DNA from: Bosea sp. 29B
GTDB taxonomy: Bacteria; Pseudomonadota; Alphaproteobacteria; Rhizobiales; Beijerinckiaceae
Assembly (NCBI RefSeq): GCF_902506165.1
Contig: NZ_LR733817.1
Coordinates: 2,837,937-2,901,936 of the forward strand
DNA: 64,000 nucleotides
Direction of reading: 5' to 3'
Shown here: positions 24,212 through 33,290 of the stretch, one piece after another
How positions within the stretch are numbered: position 1 is the first letter of the stretch
Layout of the letters: each line of letters opens with the position of its first letter
The notes under the pieces: model-generated
The model's database searches: none
What the model saw: the letters and a program-made list of their open reading frames with translations, nothing else
What the model was told of the DNA's origin: nothing
Translations under genes and position numbers: made by a program

Positions 24212-25420
24212 GTGAACAGCGTGGCCTTCGCCGCAGCACCCGTCCCGCGGACGGATCTCTTCGCCGCCGATCCCGACGGCATCGGCCACCAGACGCTGGC
24301 CAGCGTCGGTGCGCTCTTTCCGATCAAGCAGCGGCGTTGCTATCTGAACAACGCCTCGATCGGCGGGCTGTCGCTGCCCGTTATCGCAGGCGTGGAGCGC
24401 TTCCTGGCGAATGTCCGCGACAATGGCCGCAACGACTATCCGCGCTGGTGCGAGCATACCGACACTGCGATCAAGGATCGCGTCGCCCGCCTGATCGGCG
24501 CACGGCGTTCGGAGATCGCCTTCGTCAAGAACACCACGGAAGGATTGGTCAACGTCGCCAACGGGCTCGACTGGAGGGAAGGCGACAACCTGATCCTGCC
24601 CGATATCGAGTACCCTTCGAACGTCTATTGCTGGATGAAGCTCGCCAAGCGTGGCGTCTCGATCCGCTGGGTGAAGAACCGCGACGGCCGCATCCTCGTC
24701 GACGACATCCGCGCCCTGATCGACAGCCGCACCCGCCTGGTCTCGATCAGCGCCGTCCAGTTCTCGAACGGCTTCCGCCACGATATCGAGGCGACCGCGG
24801 CGCTGTGCCATGAGAAGGGCGTTCTGCTCAATCTCGACGCGATCCAGTGGGCCGGCGTACTCGCCATCGATGTCGAGCGGCTCGGCGTGCATTTCATGTC
24901 CGTCGGCGGCCACAAGTGGATGCTGGCGCCGATCGGCACCGGCTTCTTCTATTGCCGCCGCGATGCGCTGGACCTGCTCGACCCGCCGAGTGTCGGCTAT
25001 CATAGCGTCGGCAAGCATGAAGCCCATATGGACTATGAGCTGAGCTACCGGCCCGATGCCGGCCGCTTCGAGGAAGCTCTGGTCAATTTCCCGGGCATCT
25101 GGGGCCTCGACGCCGCGGTCCGCCTGCAGCTGCAGCTGACGCCGGTCGCGATCGAGGCCCACATCCTCGGCCTGAACGCCCACGCCGCCGAGGAACTGCG
25201 CCGGCGCGGCTACGAGATCGTCAGCCCGTTCGGCGAAGGCGAGCGCTCCGGCAACCTGTCCTTCCGCCATCCGACCCGGCCCGGCGAGGAGATCGAGGCC
25301 CGCTTGAAGGAGGCGGGCATCGACCTCGCCATGCGTGGCGGCCGCATGCGGATCTCGCCCTCCTACTACAACGACATCGCCGAGATCGACCGCCTGATCG
25401 CGGCGCTGCCGGCGGCCTGA
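24212..25420 (+). CDS. Class-V aminotransferase-fold PLP enzyme
   Basis: A 402-residue fold-type I PLP enzyme of the class-V group (cysteine desulfurase and isopenicillin-N-epimerase relatives). The PLP Lys sits in SVGGHKWMLAPIGTGF. IAFVKNTTEGLVNVANGL binds the phosphate, and LLNLDAIQWAG carries the cofactor Asp. It starts with GTG after AAGGAGAG. The reaction could be epimerisation, transamination or beta-elimination of an amino acid released by the hydrolase upstream; the sequence does not decide. Confidence 0.88.
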   Translation: MNSVAFAAAPVPRTDLFAADPDGIGHQTLASVGALFPIKQRRCYLNNASIGGLSLPVIAGVERFLANVRDNGRNDYPRWCEHTDTAIKDRVARLIGARRSEIAFVKNTTEGLVNVANGLDWREGDNLILPDIEYPSNVYCWMKLAKRGVSIRWVKNRDGRILVDDIRALIDSRTRLVSISAVQFSNGFRHDIEATAALCHEKGVLLNLDAIQWAGVLAIDVERLGVHFMSVGGHKWMLAPIGTGFFYCRRDALDLLDPPSVGYHSVGKHEAHMDYELSYRPDAGRFEEALVNFPGIWGLDAAVRLQLQLTPVAIEAHILGLNAHAAEELRRRGYEIVSPFGEGERSGNLSFRHPTRPGEEIEARLKEAGIDLAMRGGRMRISPSYYNDIAEIDRLIAALPAA

Positions 25421-25444
25421 AGCAACCAGAACAGGGGAACCAGC

Positions 25445-27001
25445 ATGACCATTTCCCGTCGCTCATTCTCGCAGGCAGCGCTCGGTGCCGCTGTCTTCGG
25501 CCTGCTGCCTGGCTTTGCCGGCTCGGGCCTCGCGCAGACGCCCAAGAAGGGCGGCACGCTGCGCTACGGCACGGTCACGGAGGTGACCAATCTCGATCCG
25601 CACGTCTATGGCGGCAACGCCTGGCGCGTCCTCATCGAGGCGCTGTACAGCCCGCTGGTCGGCTACGACGCCAAGGGCGCGATCGTGCCGCGCCTCGCCG
25701 AGCGCTGGGAGCAGCCGGACTCCAAGACCATCATCTTCCATCTGCGGGCCGGTACGACCTTCCATGACGGCGCGCCGATGACCGCCGAGGACGTCAAGTT
25801 CTCGCTGGACCGTATCATCGATGCGAAGAGCGCAGCCACCCTGCGCACCAATCTGCTCGGCGCGACCGTCACGATCATCGATGCCAAGACCGTGAAGGTG
25901 GAGAAGCCGGAGCCGGACGCGACGCTGCTGTCGATCATGGCCCTGCCGGAAGCCGCCATCGTCTCGCGCAAATGGATCGAGAACGGCGCCAATGTGAAGG
26001 CGTCGGCCAACGGCACCGGCCCCTTCGTGCTGAAGCAATACGAACCGCTGGTGCGCGCGGTGCTGGAGAAGAACCCGGCCTATTTCGTCTCCGGGGAGCC
26101 TTATCTCAACGGCGTCGAGGTGCGGATGATCAAGAGCGACGACGCGCGCGTCAACGCGCTGCGCAGCAGCTCGCTCGACATGATCGACTTCATGCCGTGG
26201 AAGGATATCGACATGCTCGGCCGCATGCCGAACTTCAAGGTCGATTCCAGCGGCGGCGCCTTCATGAACATCTGGTTCAACGCCACCCGCAAGCCGTTCG
26301 ACGACCCGAAGGTTCGGCAGGCCATCGCCTATGCGGTCGATCGCGAGGCGATCTCGAAAGCCGCCTTCTTCGGCCACGGCTCGCCGATCTACGGGCCGCC
26401 GACGCCGTCCGATGCGCCGTTCTACAACAAGGAGCTGGATGGCCGTTTCAAGCGTGACCCGGCCAAGGCGAAGCAGCTGCTGGCGCAGGCCGGCCACGAC
26501 AAGGGGCTCGAGATCGAGCTGATCGTCTTCCAGGGGCTCGGCATCTACACCACCACGGCGCAGGTCATCCAGGCGAACCTGAAGGAGATCGGCGTCACCG
26601 TGAACATCCGGCTGGTCGAATGGGCCAATCTGATGGAACGGAAGAACGCGGCCAATTACGACGCCATGCTCTACGGCGTCTCGATGAAGCTGCCGGACCC
26701 GGACGCCTACGCCTACTATTTCGGCGCGGATTCCACCTATTGGGCCAAGCCGATCGGCTATCGCGACGAGGCGCTGGAAAAGCTGCTCGCCGAGGGCCGC
26801 GCTACTGCCGAGGAGGCGAAGCGCAAGGCGATCTACGCCAAGGTCGAGGAGCGCCTGCTGGAGACCAGCCCTTGGGTGTTCGTGAACTATCGCGAGCAGG
26901 CTCAGGCCTATCGCCGCAACGTCAAGGGCTACCAGCATCTGTCGGGCGCGCTGAACGAGAGCAGCACCGGCATCTCGCTGCCCACGATGTGGATCGACTG
27001 A
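25445..27001 (+). CDS. Oligopeptide ABC transporter binding protein
   Basis: A 518-residue SBP_bac_5 (DppA/OppA class) protein. The N-terminus MTISRRSFSQAALGAAVFG has a twin-arginine pattern, so export may be by Tat. The family landmarks are TLRYGTVTEVTNLDPH, the FHLRAGTTFHDGAPMTAEDVKF block, and VRQAIAYAVDREAI. It captures a peptide-like substrate in the periplasm and delivers it to the permeases encoded 54 bases downstream. Confidence 0.93.
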   Translation: MTISRRSFSQAALGAAVFGLLPGFAGSGLAQTPKKGGTLRYGTVTEVTNLDPHVYGGNAWRVLIEALYSPLVGYDAKGAIVPRLAERWEQPDSKTIIFHLRAGTTFHDGAPMTAEDVKFSLDRIIDAKSAATLRTNLLGATVTIIDAKTVKVEKPEPDATLLSIMALPEAAIVSRKWIENGANVKASANGTGPFVLKQYEPLVRAVLEKNPAYFVSGEPYLNGVEVRMIKSDDARVNALRSSSLDMIDFMPWKDIDMLGRMPNFKVDSSGGAFMNIWFNATRKPFDDPKVRQAIAYAVDREAISKAAFFGHGSPIYGPPTPSDAPFYNKELDGRFKRDPAKAKQLLAQAGHDKGLEIELIVFQGLGIYTTTAQVIQANLKEIGVTVNIRLVEWANLMERKNAANYDAMLYGVSMKLPDPDAYAYYFGADSTYWAKPIGYRDEALEKLLAEGRATAEEAKRKAIYAKVEERLLETSPWVFVNYREQAQAYRRNVKGYQHLSGALNESSTGISLPTMWID

Positions 27002-27054
27002 GGCCGCAAGGAGCGAGGCCGCCGGTTCGCCGGCGCCTCGCGATCGGGTGAGGA

Positions 27055-28008
27055 ATGTTGAAGTTCATCGGAAGCAGACTGGCCTCCGCGCTGCTGACGC
27101 TCGTTCTCGCGAGCATCGTCGTCTTTGCGTCGATTCATCTGCTGCCGGGCGATCCGGTCGTGATGCTGCTCGGCGAGCAGGCGGGCGCCGACCCGGAGGC
27201 CGTGGCGCGCGTGACGCGCGAGCTCGGCCTCGACCGGCCGCTGCATGCGCAGTTCCTGTCCTGGGCCGGCAATCTGCTGCAGGGCAATCTCGGGGTTTCG
27301 CTGCGCAACGGCGAGCCGGTGCTCGGTGAACTGCTGCGCCGGATTCCCCGCAGTCTCGAACTGATCGCGGGCGGGTTGCTCGTCGCGGTCGCGTTCGGCT
27401 TGCCGCTCGGCGTCATTGCGGCGCGGGACCGCGGCAGGCTGCCGGGCATGGTCGCCTCGGTGATCGCGGTCGCCGGCTTCTCCGCCCCGGTCTTCGTCTC
27501 GGGCATCCTGCTGGTGCTGATCTTTAGCCTCTGGCTCAATCTCCTGCCGTCCTCCGGCTATGTCGCCTTCGCCGAGGATCCGTTGCTGCACCTTTCCTGC
27601 CTCGTGCTGCCTTCGCTTGCGATCGGCATCAACTTCATGGGCGTGGTGGCACGCATGACGCGGGCCAGCCTCATCGACAGCATGGCCAAGGACTATGTCC
27701 GGCTCGCCCGCGCCAAGGGGCTCTCGCGCGGCAAGGCGATGACGCTCCACGCCCTTCCGAACGCACTCGTGCCGGTCATCGCCATCATCGGCATCCGCGC
27801 CGGAAACCTGCTTGGCGGCACGGTCATCGTCGAGGCGCTGTTCGACTGGCCGGGGCTGAGCTCGCTGCTCGTCAGCGCCTCCTTCGCCCGCGACTATTCG
27901 CTGATGCAGGGCAGCCTTCTGGCGATCTTCGCGATCTTCATCCTGATCAGCCTGCTGATCGACCTGGCGCAGGGCCTGGTCGATCCGCGCGTCGGAACCG
28001 GAGGCTGA
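27055..28008 (+). CDS. Peptide ABC transporter permease (DppB type)
   Basis: A 317-residue permease with about six membrane helices. The N-terminal FIGSRLASALLTLVLASIVVF and ELGLDRPLHAQFLSW are typical of the DppB subfamily. The EAA loop that contacts the ATPase is DYVRLARAKGLSRGKAMTLH. It pairs with the DppC-type permease starting five bases later. Confidence 0.93.
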   Translation: MLKFIGSRLASALLTLVLASIVVFASIHLLPGDPVVMLLGEQAGADPEAVARVTRELGLDRPLHAQFLSWAGNLLQGNLGVSLRNGEPVLGELLRRIPRSLELIAGGLLVAVAFGLPLGVIAARDRGRLPGMVASVIAVAGFSAPVFVSGILLVLIFSLWLNLLPSSGYVAFAEDPLLHLSCLVLPSLAIGINFMGVVARMTRASLIDSMAKDYVRLARAKGLSRGKAMTLHALPNALVPVIAIIGIRAGNLLGGTVIVEALFDWPGLSSLLVSASFARDYSLMQGSLLAIFAIFILISLLIDLAQGLVDPRVGTGG

Positions 28009-28012
28009 GTCG

Positions 28013-28846
28013 GTGACGACCGTCACAGCCCTGATCAGGACCATGGACATCGCGACGCGCCTCGCCATGCTGGCGCTCGCGATGACCGTCGGCGCAGCCC
28101 TCTTCGCGCCGCTGCTCGGCGTGGCCGATCCGCTGGCGATCGACCCGCTCAACATTCTCGGCTCCCCCACCGCCGCCCATTGGCTGGGCACGGACGAGCT
28201 GGGCCGCGACCTGTTCTCGCGCATCGCCTATGGCGGGCGCGTCTCGCTCGCCGTCGCCGCCGCCGCGGTGCTTCTCGCCGGCAGCATCGGCGTACCGCTC
28301 GGCATAGCCATCGCCTTTCTCGGCCCGCGCGCCGAAGGAGCGGCCATGCGCATCGTCGATGTCTTCGTCTCGCTGCCGGAGATCTTCGTCGCGATCGTCG
28401 TGCTGGCCTTCCTCGGTGGCAGCCTGCCGGCGCTGGTCGCGACCATCGGCCTGCTCTACTGCCCGCAATTCGCCCGCGTCTCCTACGGCATGGCGCGCAG
28501 CATCCGGGCGCGCGACCATGTGCTGGCCGCCCGCTCGCTCGGCGCCGGGCGGCTCTGGCTGATCCGCCGCGAGATCCTGCCCAATATGCGCTCGGTCATC
28601 GCCGTGCAGGCCTCGCTGACCTTCTCCTTCGCCATGCTGATGGAGGCGGGCCTGAGCTTTCTGGGCCTCGGCGTCCAGCCTCCGACGCCCTCATGGGGGC
28701 AGATGGTCGGCACGCTGAAGAACTACATCTTCACCAACCCCTGGCCCGTTCTGGTGCCGAGCCTGGCACTCTTCGTCACCGTTCTGGCGGTCAACATCGT
28801 CGGCGACTGGCTGCAGGACCGGCTGAACCCGGAGCTGCAACGATGA
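28013..28846 (+). CDS. Peptide ABC transporter permease (DppC type)
   Basis: A 277-residue permease beginning at GTG. HWLGTDELGRDLFSRIAYGG is the DppC hallmark. The EAA loop includes VLAARSLGAGRLWLIRREIL. About six helices are expected. Its stop overlaps the ATPase start by ATGA, so stoichiometric coupled translation is likely. Confidence 0.93.
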   Translation: MTTVTALIRTMDIATRLAMLALAMTVGAALFAPLLGVADPLAIDPLNILGSPTAAHWLGTDELGRDLFSRIAYGGRVSLAVAAAAVLLAGSIGVPLGIAIAFLGPRAEGAAMRIVDVFVSLPEIFVAIVVLAFLGGSLPALVATIGLLYCPQFARVSYGMARSIRARDHVLAARSLGAGRLWLIRREILPNMRSVIAVQASLTFSFAMLMEAGLSFLGLGVQPPTPSWGQMVGTLKNYIFTNPWPVLVPSLALFVTVLAVNIVGDWLQDRLNPELQR

Positions 28847-30606
28847 GCGGAACCGTCAAGGACGAGCCCGCTTTGCTGTCGGTCCGCGGCCTGATCACGG
28901 AGTTTGCGACGCCGGGCGGGCTGGTGCGCGCGGTCGACGATATCAGCTTCGACATCCGTCGCGGCGAAGTCGTCTGCCTTGTCGGCGAATCCGGCTCGGG
29001 CAAATCGGTGACAGGGCTTTCGCTGATGCGTTTGATCGAACCGCCCGGCAAGGTTCAAGGCCATGTCGCTTTCCAGGGGCGGGACCTGTTCTCCCTGCCG
29101 GAAGCGGACATGAACCACGTCCGTGGCGCGCAGATCGCGATGATCTTCCAGGAACCGATGACGGCGCTGAACCCGGCAAGACGCGTCGGCGACCAGATTG
29201 CCGAGGTGCTTCGCATCCACACCGGGTTGTCGCAGAAGGACGCTGCGGAACGCGCGGTCGCGCTGCTGGAGCGGGTTGGCATCCGCAACCCGGCAGCACG
29301 TGCGCGAGCCTATCCGCATCAGCTTTCCGGTGGCATGCGCCAGCGCGTGATGATTGCGATCGCCTGCGCTCTCCAGCCGGCGCTGATCATTGCGGACGAG
29401 CCGACCACAGCCTTGGACGTCACCGTCCAGGCACAGGTGCTTGACCTGCTGTTCGAGATGCAGGCGGAGCTGGGCTCTGCCTTGCTCTTCGTCACCCATG
29501 ACCTTGGCGTGGTCGCCGAGATCGCCGACCGTGTCGTCGTGCTCTATCACGGCAAGGTGGTCGAGCAGGGCGATGTCGCGCAGATCTTTTCGGCACCCGA
29601 GCATCCCTATACGCAGGCGCTGCTGGCGGCCGCGCCGGATGTCGATGCGCCGCGCGTGGCAGGGCGCCGCTTCGCCACGCTAGCCGAGCCGGTGCGGAGT
29701 GAAAAGGCGTCGGCCGGTCCACGCGTTGCCGCCGCCGTCGCTGCGCCCCATCCTGCTGCCGCAGGGGTGGGGCAGAGTGAAGCGCTTCTCGAGATCCGGG
29801 ATTTGCGCCGTGATTTCGTCACGCGGCGCTCATGGACAGGCCGCCCGCTCGATACCGTCCATGCCGTCGGCGGCGTCAGCCTGACGGTGCCGGCCGGACA
29901 GACGCTGGCGATCATCGGCGAATCCGGCTCTGGCAAAAGCACGCTCGGCCGCTGCGTCGCAAGGCTGGACCAGCCCACTTCCGGTCGCATCACTTATGCG
30001 GGCCGGGACATCGGTGACTTCGCGGGTGAGGATCTGCTGCGCTTTCGCCGCGAGGTGCAAACCATCTTCCAGGATCCTTACGCCTCGCTCAATCCGCGCC
30101 GGAGTATTGGCGAGGCGATCGGCGACGGCCCCGCTATCCACGGGCTGATGTCGCCGGAGGTGCGCCATGCGCTCGCCGCCGAACTGCTGGAGCGCGTCGG
30201 GCTCAAGGCTGAGCATGCAGAGCGCTATCCGCACCAGTTCTCGGGCGGGCAGCGCCAGCGCATCGCCATCGCCCGCGCGCTCGCCCTGTCGCCGCATTTC
30301 ATCATTGCCGATGAGGCGGTTTCGGCACTCGACGTCTCGGTGCGGGCCCAGGTGCTCAACCTGCTTGCCGACCTGCAGGAAGAACGCGGCCTGACCTATC
30401 TGTTCATTTCGCACGACATGGGCACGGTCCGGCAGTTCGCCGATCGTGTCGCGATCATGCAGGGCGGGCGCCTCGTCGAGGAAGGCGAGACCGAGCGGAT
30501 CTTCGAGGCGCCGCGCGAAGACTACACCAAGGACCTGTTGCGTGCCGTGCCGCGGATGACACCCTACAGCCCGCGCCGTCGGCGCCCGCTCGGAGCGTCC
30601 CTGTGA
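28843..30606 (+). CDS. Fused peptide ABC transporter ATPase (DppD-DppF)
   Basis: A 587-residue protein with two complete nucleotide-binding domains. The first (about residues 8-260) has [20 protein letters not shown] and [12 protein letters not shown]. The second (about 310-570) has [28 protein letters not shown] and [12 protein letters not shown]. An Ala/Pro-rich linker joins them. This is the DppD and DppF pair in one chain. The true ATG is at 28843, overlapping the permease stop; the longer upstream frame is antisense-like readthrough of the permease gene. A cyclophilin start follows at its stop. Confidence 0.93.
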   Translation: MSGTVKDEPALLSVRGLITEFATPGGLVRAVDDISFDIRRGEVVCLVGESGSGKSVTGLSLMRLIEPPGKVQGHVAFQGRDLFSLPEADMNHVRGAQIAMIFQEPMTALNPARRVGDQIAEVLRIHTGLSQKDAAERAVALLERVGIRNPAARARAYPHQLSGGMRQRVMIAIACALQPALIIADEPTTALDVTVQAQVLDLLFEMQAELGSALLFVTHDLGVVAEIADRVVVLYHGKVVEQGDVAQIFSAPEHPYTQALLAAAPDVDAPRVAGRRFATLAEPVRSEKASAGPRVAAAVAAPHPAAAGVGQSEALLEIRDLRRDFVTRRSWTGRPLDTVHAVGGVSLTVPAGQTLAIIGESGSGKSTLGRCVARLDQPTSGRITYAGRDIGDFAGEDLLRFRREVQTIFQDPYASLNPRRSIGEAIGDGPAIHGLMSPEVRHALAAELLERVGLKAEHAERYPHQFSGGQRQRIAIARALALSPHFIIADEAVSALDVSVRAQVLNLLADLQEERGLTYLFISHDMGTVRQFADRVAIMQGGRLVEEGETERIFEAPREDYTKDLLRAVPRMTPYSPRRRRPLGASL

Positions 30607-31154
30607 TGGCGGTCGATATGGAGCACGGCGACCTGACACGGGTCTATCTGGAAACCGAGGCGGGCACGATCATCCTCGGCATCGACGAAGCGCGCGCGCC
30701 GCTGACCGCCGCGAACTTTCTCGCCTATGTCGACGGCGGCTTCCTGAGCGATGCGATGATCTACCGGATCGTGACGCTGGCGAACCAGGCGGCGGGTACG
30801 GTGCACCCGATCGAGGTGATCCAGTTCGGCTCTCCCGCACCGCATGAGAACCGGGCGCCTCCGTTGCCACCCGTGCCGCATGAGCCAACCTCGCAGACCG
30901 GGCTTCGCCATCTCGACGGAACGCTTTCGCTCGCCCGCAACGCACCCGGCAGCGGCGGTCACGGTTTCTTCATCTGCATCGGGGCGCAGCCGGAAGTCGA
31001 TGAGGGTGGGCGCCGCAATCGCGACGGCGCAGGCTTTGCCGCCTTCGGCAAGGTCCTGTCCGGAACCGAGGTGGTGCGGCAGATCGTCGAACACGCGGAA
31101 CCGACCGAATACATGCAAAGTCCGCTTCGCGTGAAAATTGGCCGCCTGTCCTGA
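30606..31154 (+). CDS. Cyclophilin-type peptidyl-prolyl isomerase
   Basis: A 182-residue cyclophilin domain without signal peptide. VYLETEAGTIILGI, PLTAANFLAYVDGGF and IYRIVT (with the catalytic Arg) start the barrel; GTLSLARNAPGSGGHGFFIC and GFAAFGKVLSGTEVVRQI complete it. The usual Gln-x-F-F-I of the active site is HGFFI here. It begins at the stop of the ATPase gene and ends the operon. A cyclophilin in a peptide-uptake operon is unusual; it might isomerise Xaa-Pro bonds of imported peptides or simply be cotranscribed. Confidence 0.88.
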   Translation: MAVDMEHGDLTRVYLETEAGTIILGIDEARAPLTAANFLAYVDGGFLSDAMIYRIVTLANQAAGTVHPIEVIQFGSPAPHENRAPPLPPVPHEPTSQTGLRHLDGTLSLARNAPGSGGHGFFICIGAQPEVDEGGRRNRDGAGFAAFGKVLSGTEVVRQIVEHAEPTEYMQSPLRVKIGRLS

Positions 31155-31575
31155 TGGGGTGTTCACTCGCGGAGCTGTATTGACTAAACCGAGCCAGTAT
31201 CTGACGCGCTACCTTGGCATAGGAAGGTCAACCTCTCGGCATCTGGCCAATGTCAGCTGGCGCCACACAGAACAGCCCGCATGTGGCCGCACGAGGCCCT
31301 CGGTTGAAATCGAGGTCGAGGTTCCCTGGCTGCCTCCGTCATGTCTCCGGCGCCCGACAATCACGCACCGATCGAAACGAGCCGTGCTGCTGCGCAACCC
31401 GCGCGCGCTGCCGCTCGATGATCTCAGCATCAAGCTGCCTCGGCCGGATTGGCGCAACGCCCTCGACCCGCATTGGAGGGAGACCGGCAATGGTGTAAAT
31501 ATGATGCGAGAGATTGTGCGGCTCGGTCGCCTGTCTGGCGGAAAGGCCGCCTCCGAATTCGAAGGAGAACCTTCG
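31155..31575. other. Intergenic stretch before the cytochrome c gene
   Basis: One frame stays open through this stretch into the cytochrome gene, but its product is Arg/Pro-rich with no family similarity and no ribosome site, so I read the stretch as non-coding. I see no clear promoter, terminator or RNA structure. Confidence 0.5.
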
Positions 31576-31965
31576 ATGCGGCGCCTGATTTTGCTGGCCT
31601 CCTTGATGCTCGCTGCCCTGTCCCATCCAGCCGGGGCGGCCGGCGATCCCGCCGCGGGTGAGAAGGTTTTCCAGAAGTGCCGCGCCTGCCACCAGATCGG
31701 GGAGACGGCCAGGAACGCCGTCGGACCGAAGCTGAATGGCCTTTTCGGCCGGCCGGCCGGTTCGATCGAGGGCTACACCTACTCGCCCGCCAACAAGAAC
31801 TCCGGCATCACCTGGGATGAGCCCACGTTCCGGGACTACATCAAGGGGCCGCAAGCCAAGATCCCAAATACGAAGATGGTGTTTCCAGGCCTCAAATCGG
31901 ACCAGGAAATCGATGATATCGTCACCTTTCTCAAGCAATTTGAGGCTGACGGTAAGAAAAAATAG
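31576..31965 (+). CDS. Class I c-type cytochrome
   Basis: A 129-residue exported monohaem cytochrome. The signal peptide is MRRLILLASLMLAALSHPAGAA. The mature N-terminus GDPAAGEKVFQKCRACHQIG carries the haem-attachment C-x2-C-H. The axial Met lies in TKMVFPG. This matches the c2/c550 M-type family. AAGGAGA seven bases before the ATG fixes the start. It lies upstream of the cytochrome oxidase operon and is the natural electron donor to subunit II. Confidence 0.93.
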   Translation: MRRLILLASLMLAALSHPAGAAGDPAAGEKVFQKCRACHQIGETARNAVGPKLNGLFGRPAGSIEGYTYSPANKNSGITWDEPTFRDYIKGPQAKIPNTKMVFPGLKSDQEIDDIVTFLKQFEADGKKK

Positions 31966-32402
31966 CCGGATCGATCTCCAATTGCAGCCGCGACGAAGGT
32001 AGGCTGCGCGGCAGGTTTGATTGACAACTCGCTCGTGCAGAGCGACAACATGAGAGCAACTTTGGATCGAAGGCTCGAATGCCCCGCGGTCCCGCTGAGA
32101 GTTTGTGCGTCAGATGCTGGCGCGGTCATCCAGGCGAACCAAAGGTTCGGCGATGGCGAGCAGGAAACAGAACTTGCAGCCTAACGGCACGCTCGGCCGG
32201 GCCCGCGTCCTGCGCCGGCCATGTGCTGTCACCGACTTCGTCGGCCTCGATCGTTTTAAGCAATGGGCCCGCTCTGTTTCGGGTCCCGGCACAGTTTTCA
32301 TGGCGAAAGCGAGTTTGTTGACGTAGGGCCGCGGCGCGTGACCGCGCTGCGGCATGGCTTGGTTCCTGGCCTGCTTCCTGTTCGTTGCCGCCCTCGGCAA
32401 GG
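31966..32402. other. Spacer between cytochrome c and the oxidase operon
   Basis: A 437-base stretch with no gene I can support. A 57-residue basic frame at 32153-32326 (MASRKQNLQPNGTLGRARVL) has an ATG but no family similarity. Some regulatory region for the oxidase operon must lie here, but I cannot pick out its promoter. Confidence 0.45.
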
Positions 32403-33227
32403 ATGAAGGGGATGGGTGTCGCAGTCGTCCTGGCTCTGGTCGTGATCGGCTCGGTGGTGTTCCACTTCCTGAGTCCGTGGTGGTGGACGCCGATCGCCTC
32501 CAATTGGGGCTATATCGACGACACCATCATCATCACCTTCTGGATCACCGGCGTCGTCTTCGCGGCCGTCGTCCTGTTCATGGCCTATTGCGTCCTCCGC
32601 TTCCGCCATCGCGAGGGCAATCGCGCGGCCTACGAGCCGGAGAACAAGCGGCTCGAATGGTGGCTCGCGATCGGCACGGGCGTCGGCGTCGCCGCCATGC
32701 TCGCACCCGGCCTCGTCGTCTGGCACCAGTTCGTCACGGTTCCCAAGGACGCCACCACGGTCGAGGTCATCGGCCAGCAATGGCAGTGGGCCTATCGACT
32801 GCCGGGCGCGGACGGCAAGCTCGGCGCTTCCGACGTCGCTCATATCAGCCCGGAGAACCCGCTCGGGGTCGACCCGAAAGATCCGAACGGGCAGGACGAC
32901 GTCGTCATCCAGGGCGACAACCTCCACCTCCAGCTGGGCAAGCCGGTGAAGATGCTGCTGCGCGCGGTCGATGTCGTGCACGATTTCTACGTGCCGGAGT
33001 TCCGCGCCAAGATGGACATGATCCCCGGCAGCGTCACCTATTACTGGTTCACGCCAACGCGGGCCGGCACCTTCGACGTGCTTTGCGCCGAGCTCTGCGG
33101 CACCGGCCACACTTTCATGCGTGGCAATGTCGTCGTCGAGCCGGAGGGCAATTACCAGGCCTGGCTGCAGCAGCAGAAAACCTTCGCCCAACTCCAGGCA
33201 CCGGTGAGGACGCAGGCGAGGAACTAG
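32403..33227 (+). CDS. coxM: Cytochrome c oxidase subunit II
   Basis: A 274-residue subunit II. Two N-terminal helices (about residues 2-24 and 45-68) anchor a periplasmic cupredoxin domain. The binuclear CuA site is complete: Cys228, Cys232, His236 and Met239 in CAELCGTGHTFM, with the upstream His in DVVHDFYVPEF. The electron-entry motif GQQWQWAY is present. The ATG at 32403 is preferred to a TTG at 32385. The gene order II-I-III-III is like coxMNOP of Bradyrhizobium; that name is by analogy. Confidence 0.92.
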   Translation: MKGMGVAVVLALVVIGSVVFHFLSPWWWTPIASNWGYIDDTIIITFWITGVVFAAVVLFMAYCVLRFRHREGNRAAYEPENKRLEWWLAIGTGVGVAAMLAPGLVVWHQFVTVPKDATTVEVIGQQWQWAYRLPGADGKLGASDVAHISPENPLGVDPKDPNGQDDVVIQGDNLHLQLGKPVKMLLRAVDVVHDFYVPEFRAKMDMIPGSVTYYWFTPTRAGTFDVLCAELCGTGHTFMRGNVVVEPEGNYQAWLQQQKTFAQLQAPVRTQARN

Positions 33228-33290
33228 GGATTAATACGGGATCGCGCCTCGGAACAGGGGCCGCGTCCGAGAGGAGTAGGAGATGCTCCG

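Noticed and set aside
28180..28842. Long 5' extension of the fused peptide ATPase
   Set aside because: It overlaps the permease gene in another frame and has no homology; the ATG at 28843 with ATGA overlap is a standard start.
31138..31575. 146-residue N-terminal extension of the cytochrome c
   Set aside because: A perfect ribosome site and signal peptide lie at 31576; the upstream part is unlike any protein.
32153..32326. 57-residue basic ORF before the oxidase operon
   Set aside because: No ribosome site, no similarity and no conserved pattern; kept only as a remark on the spacer.
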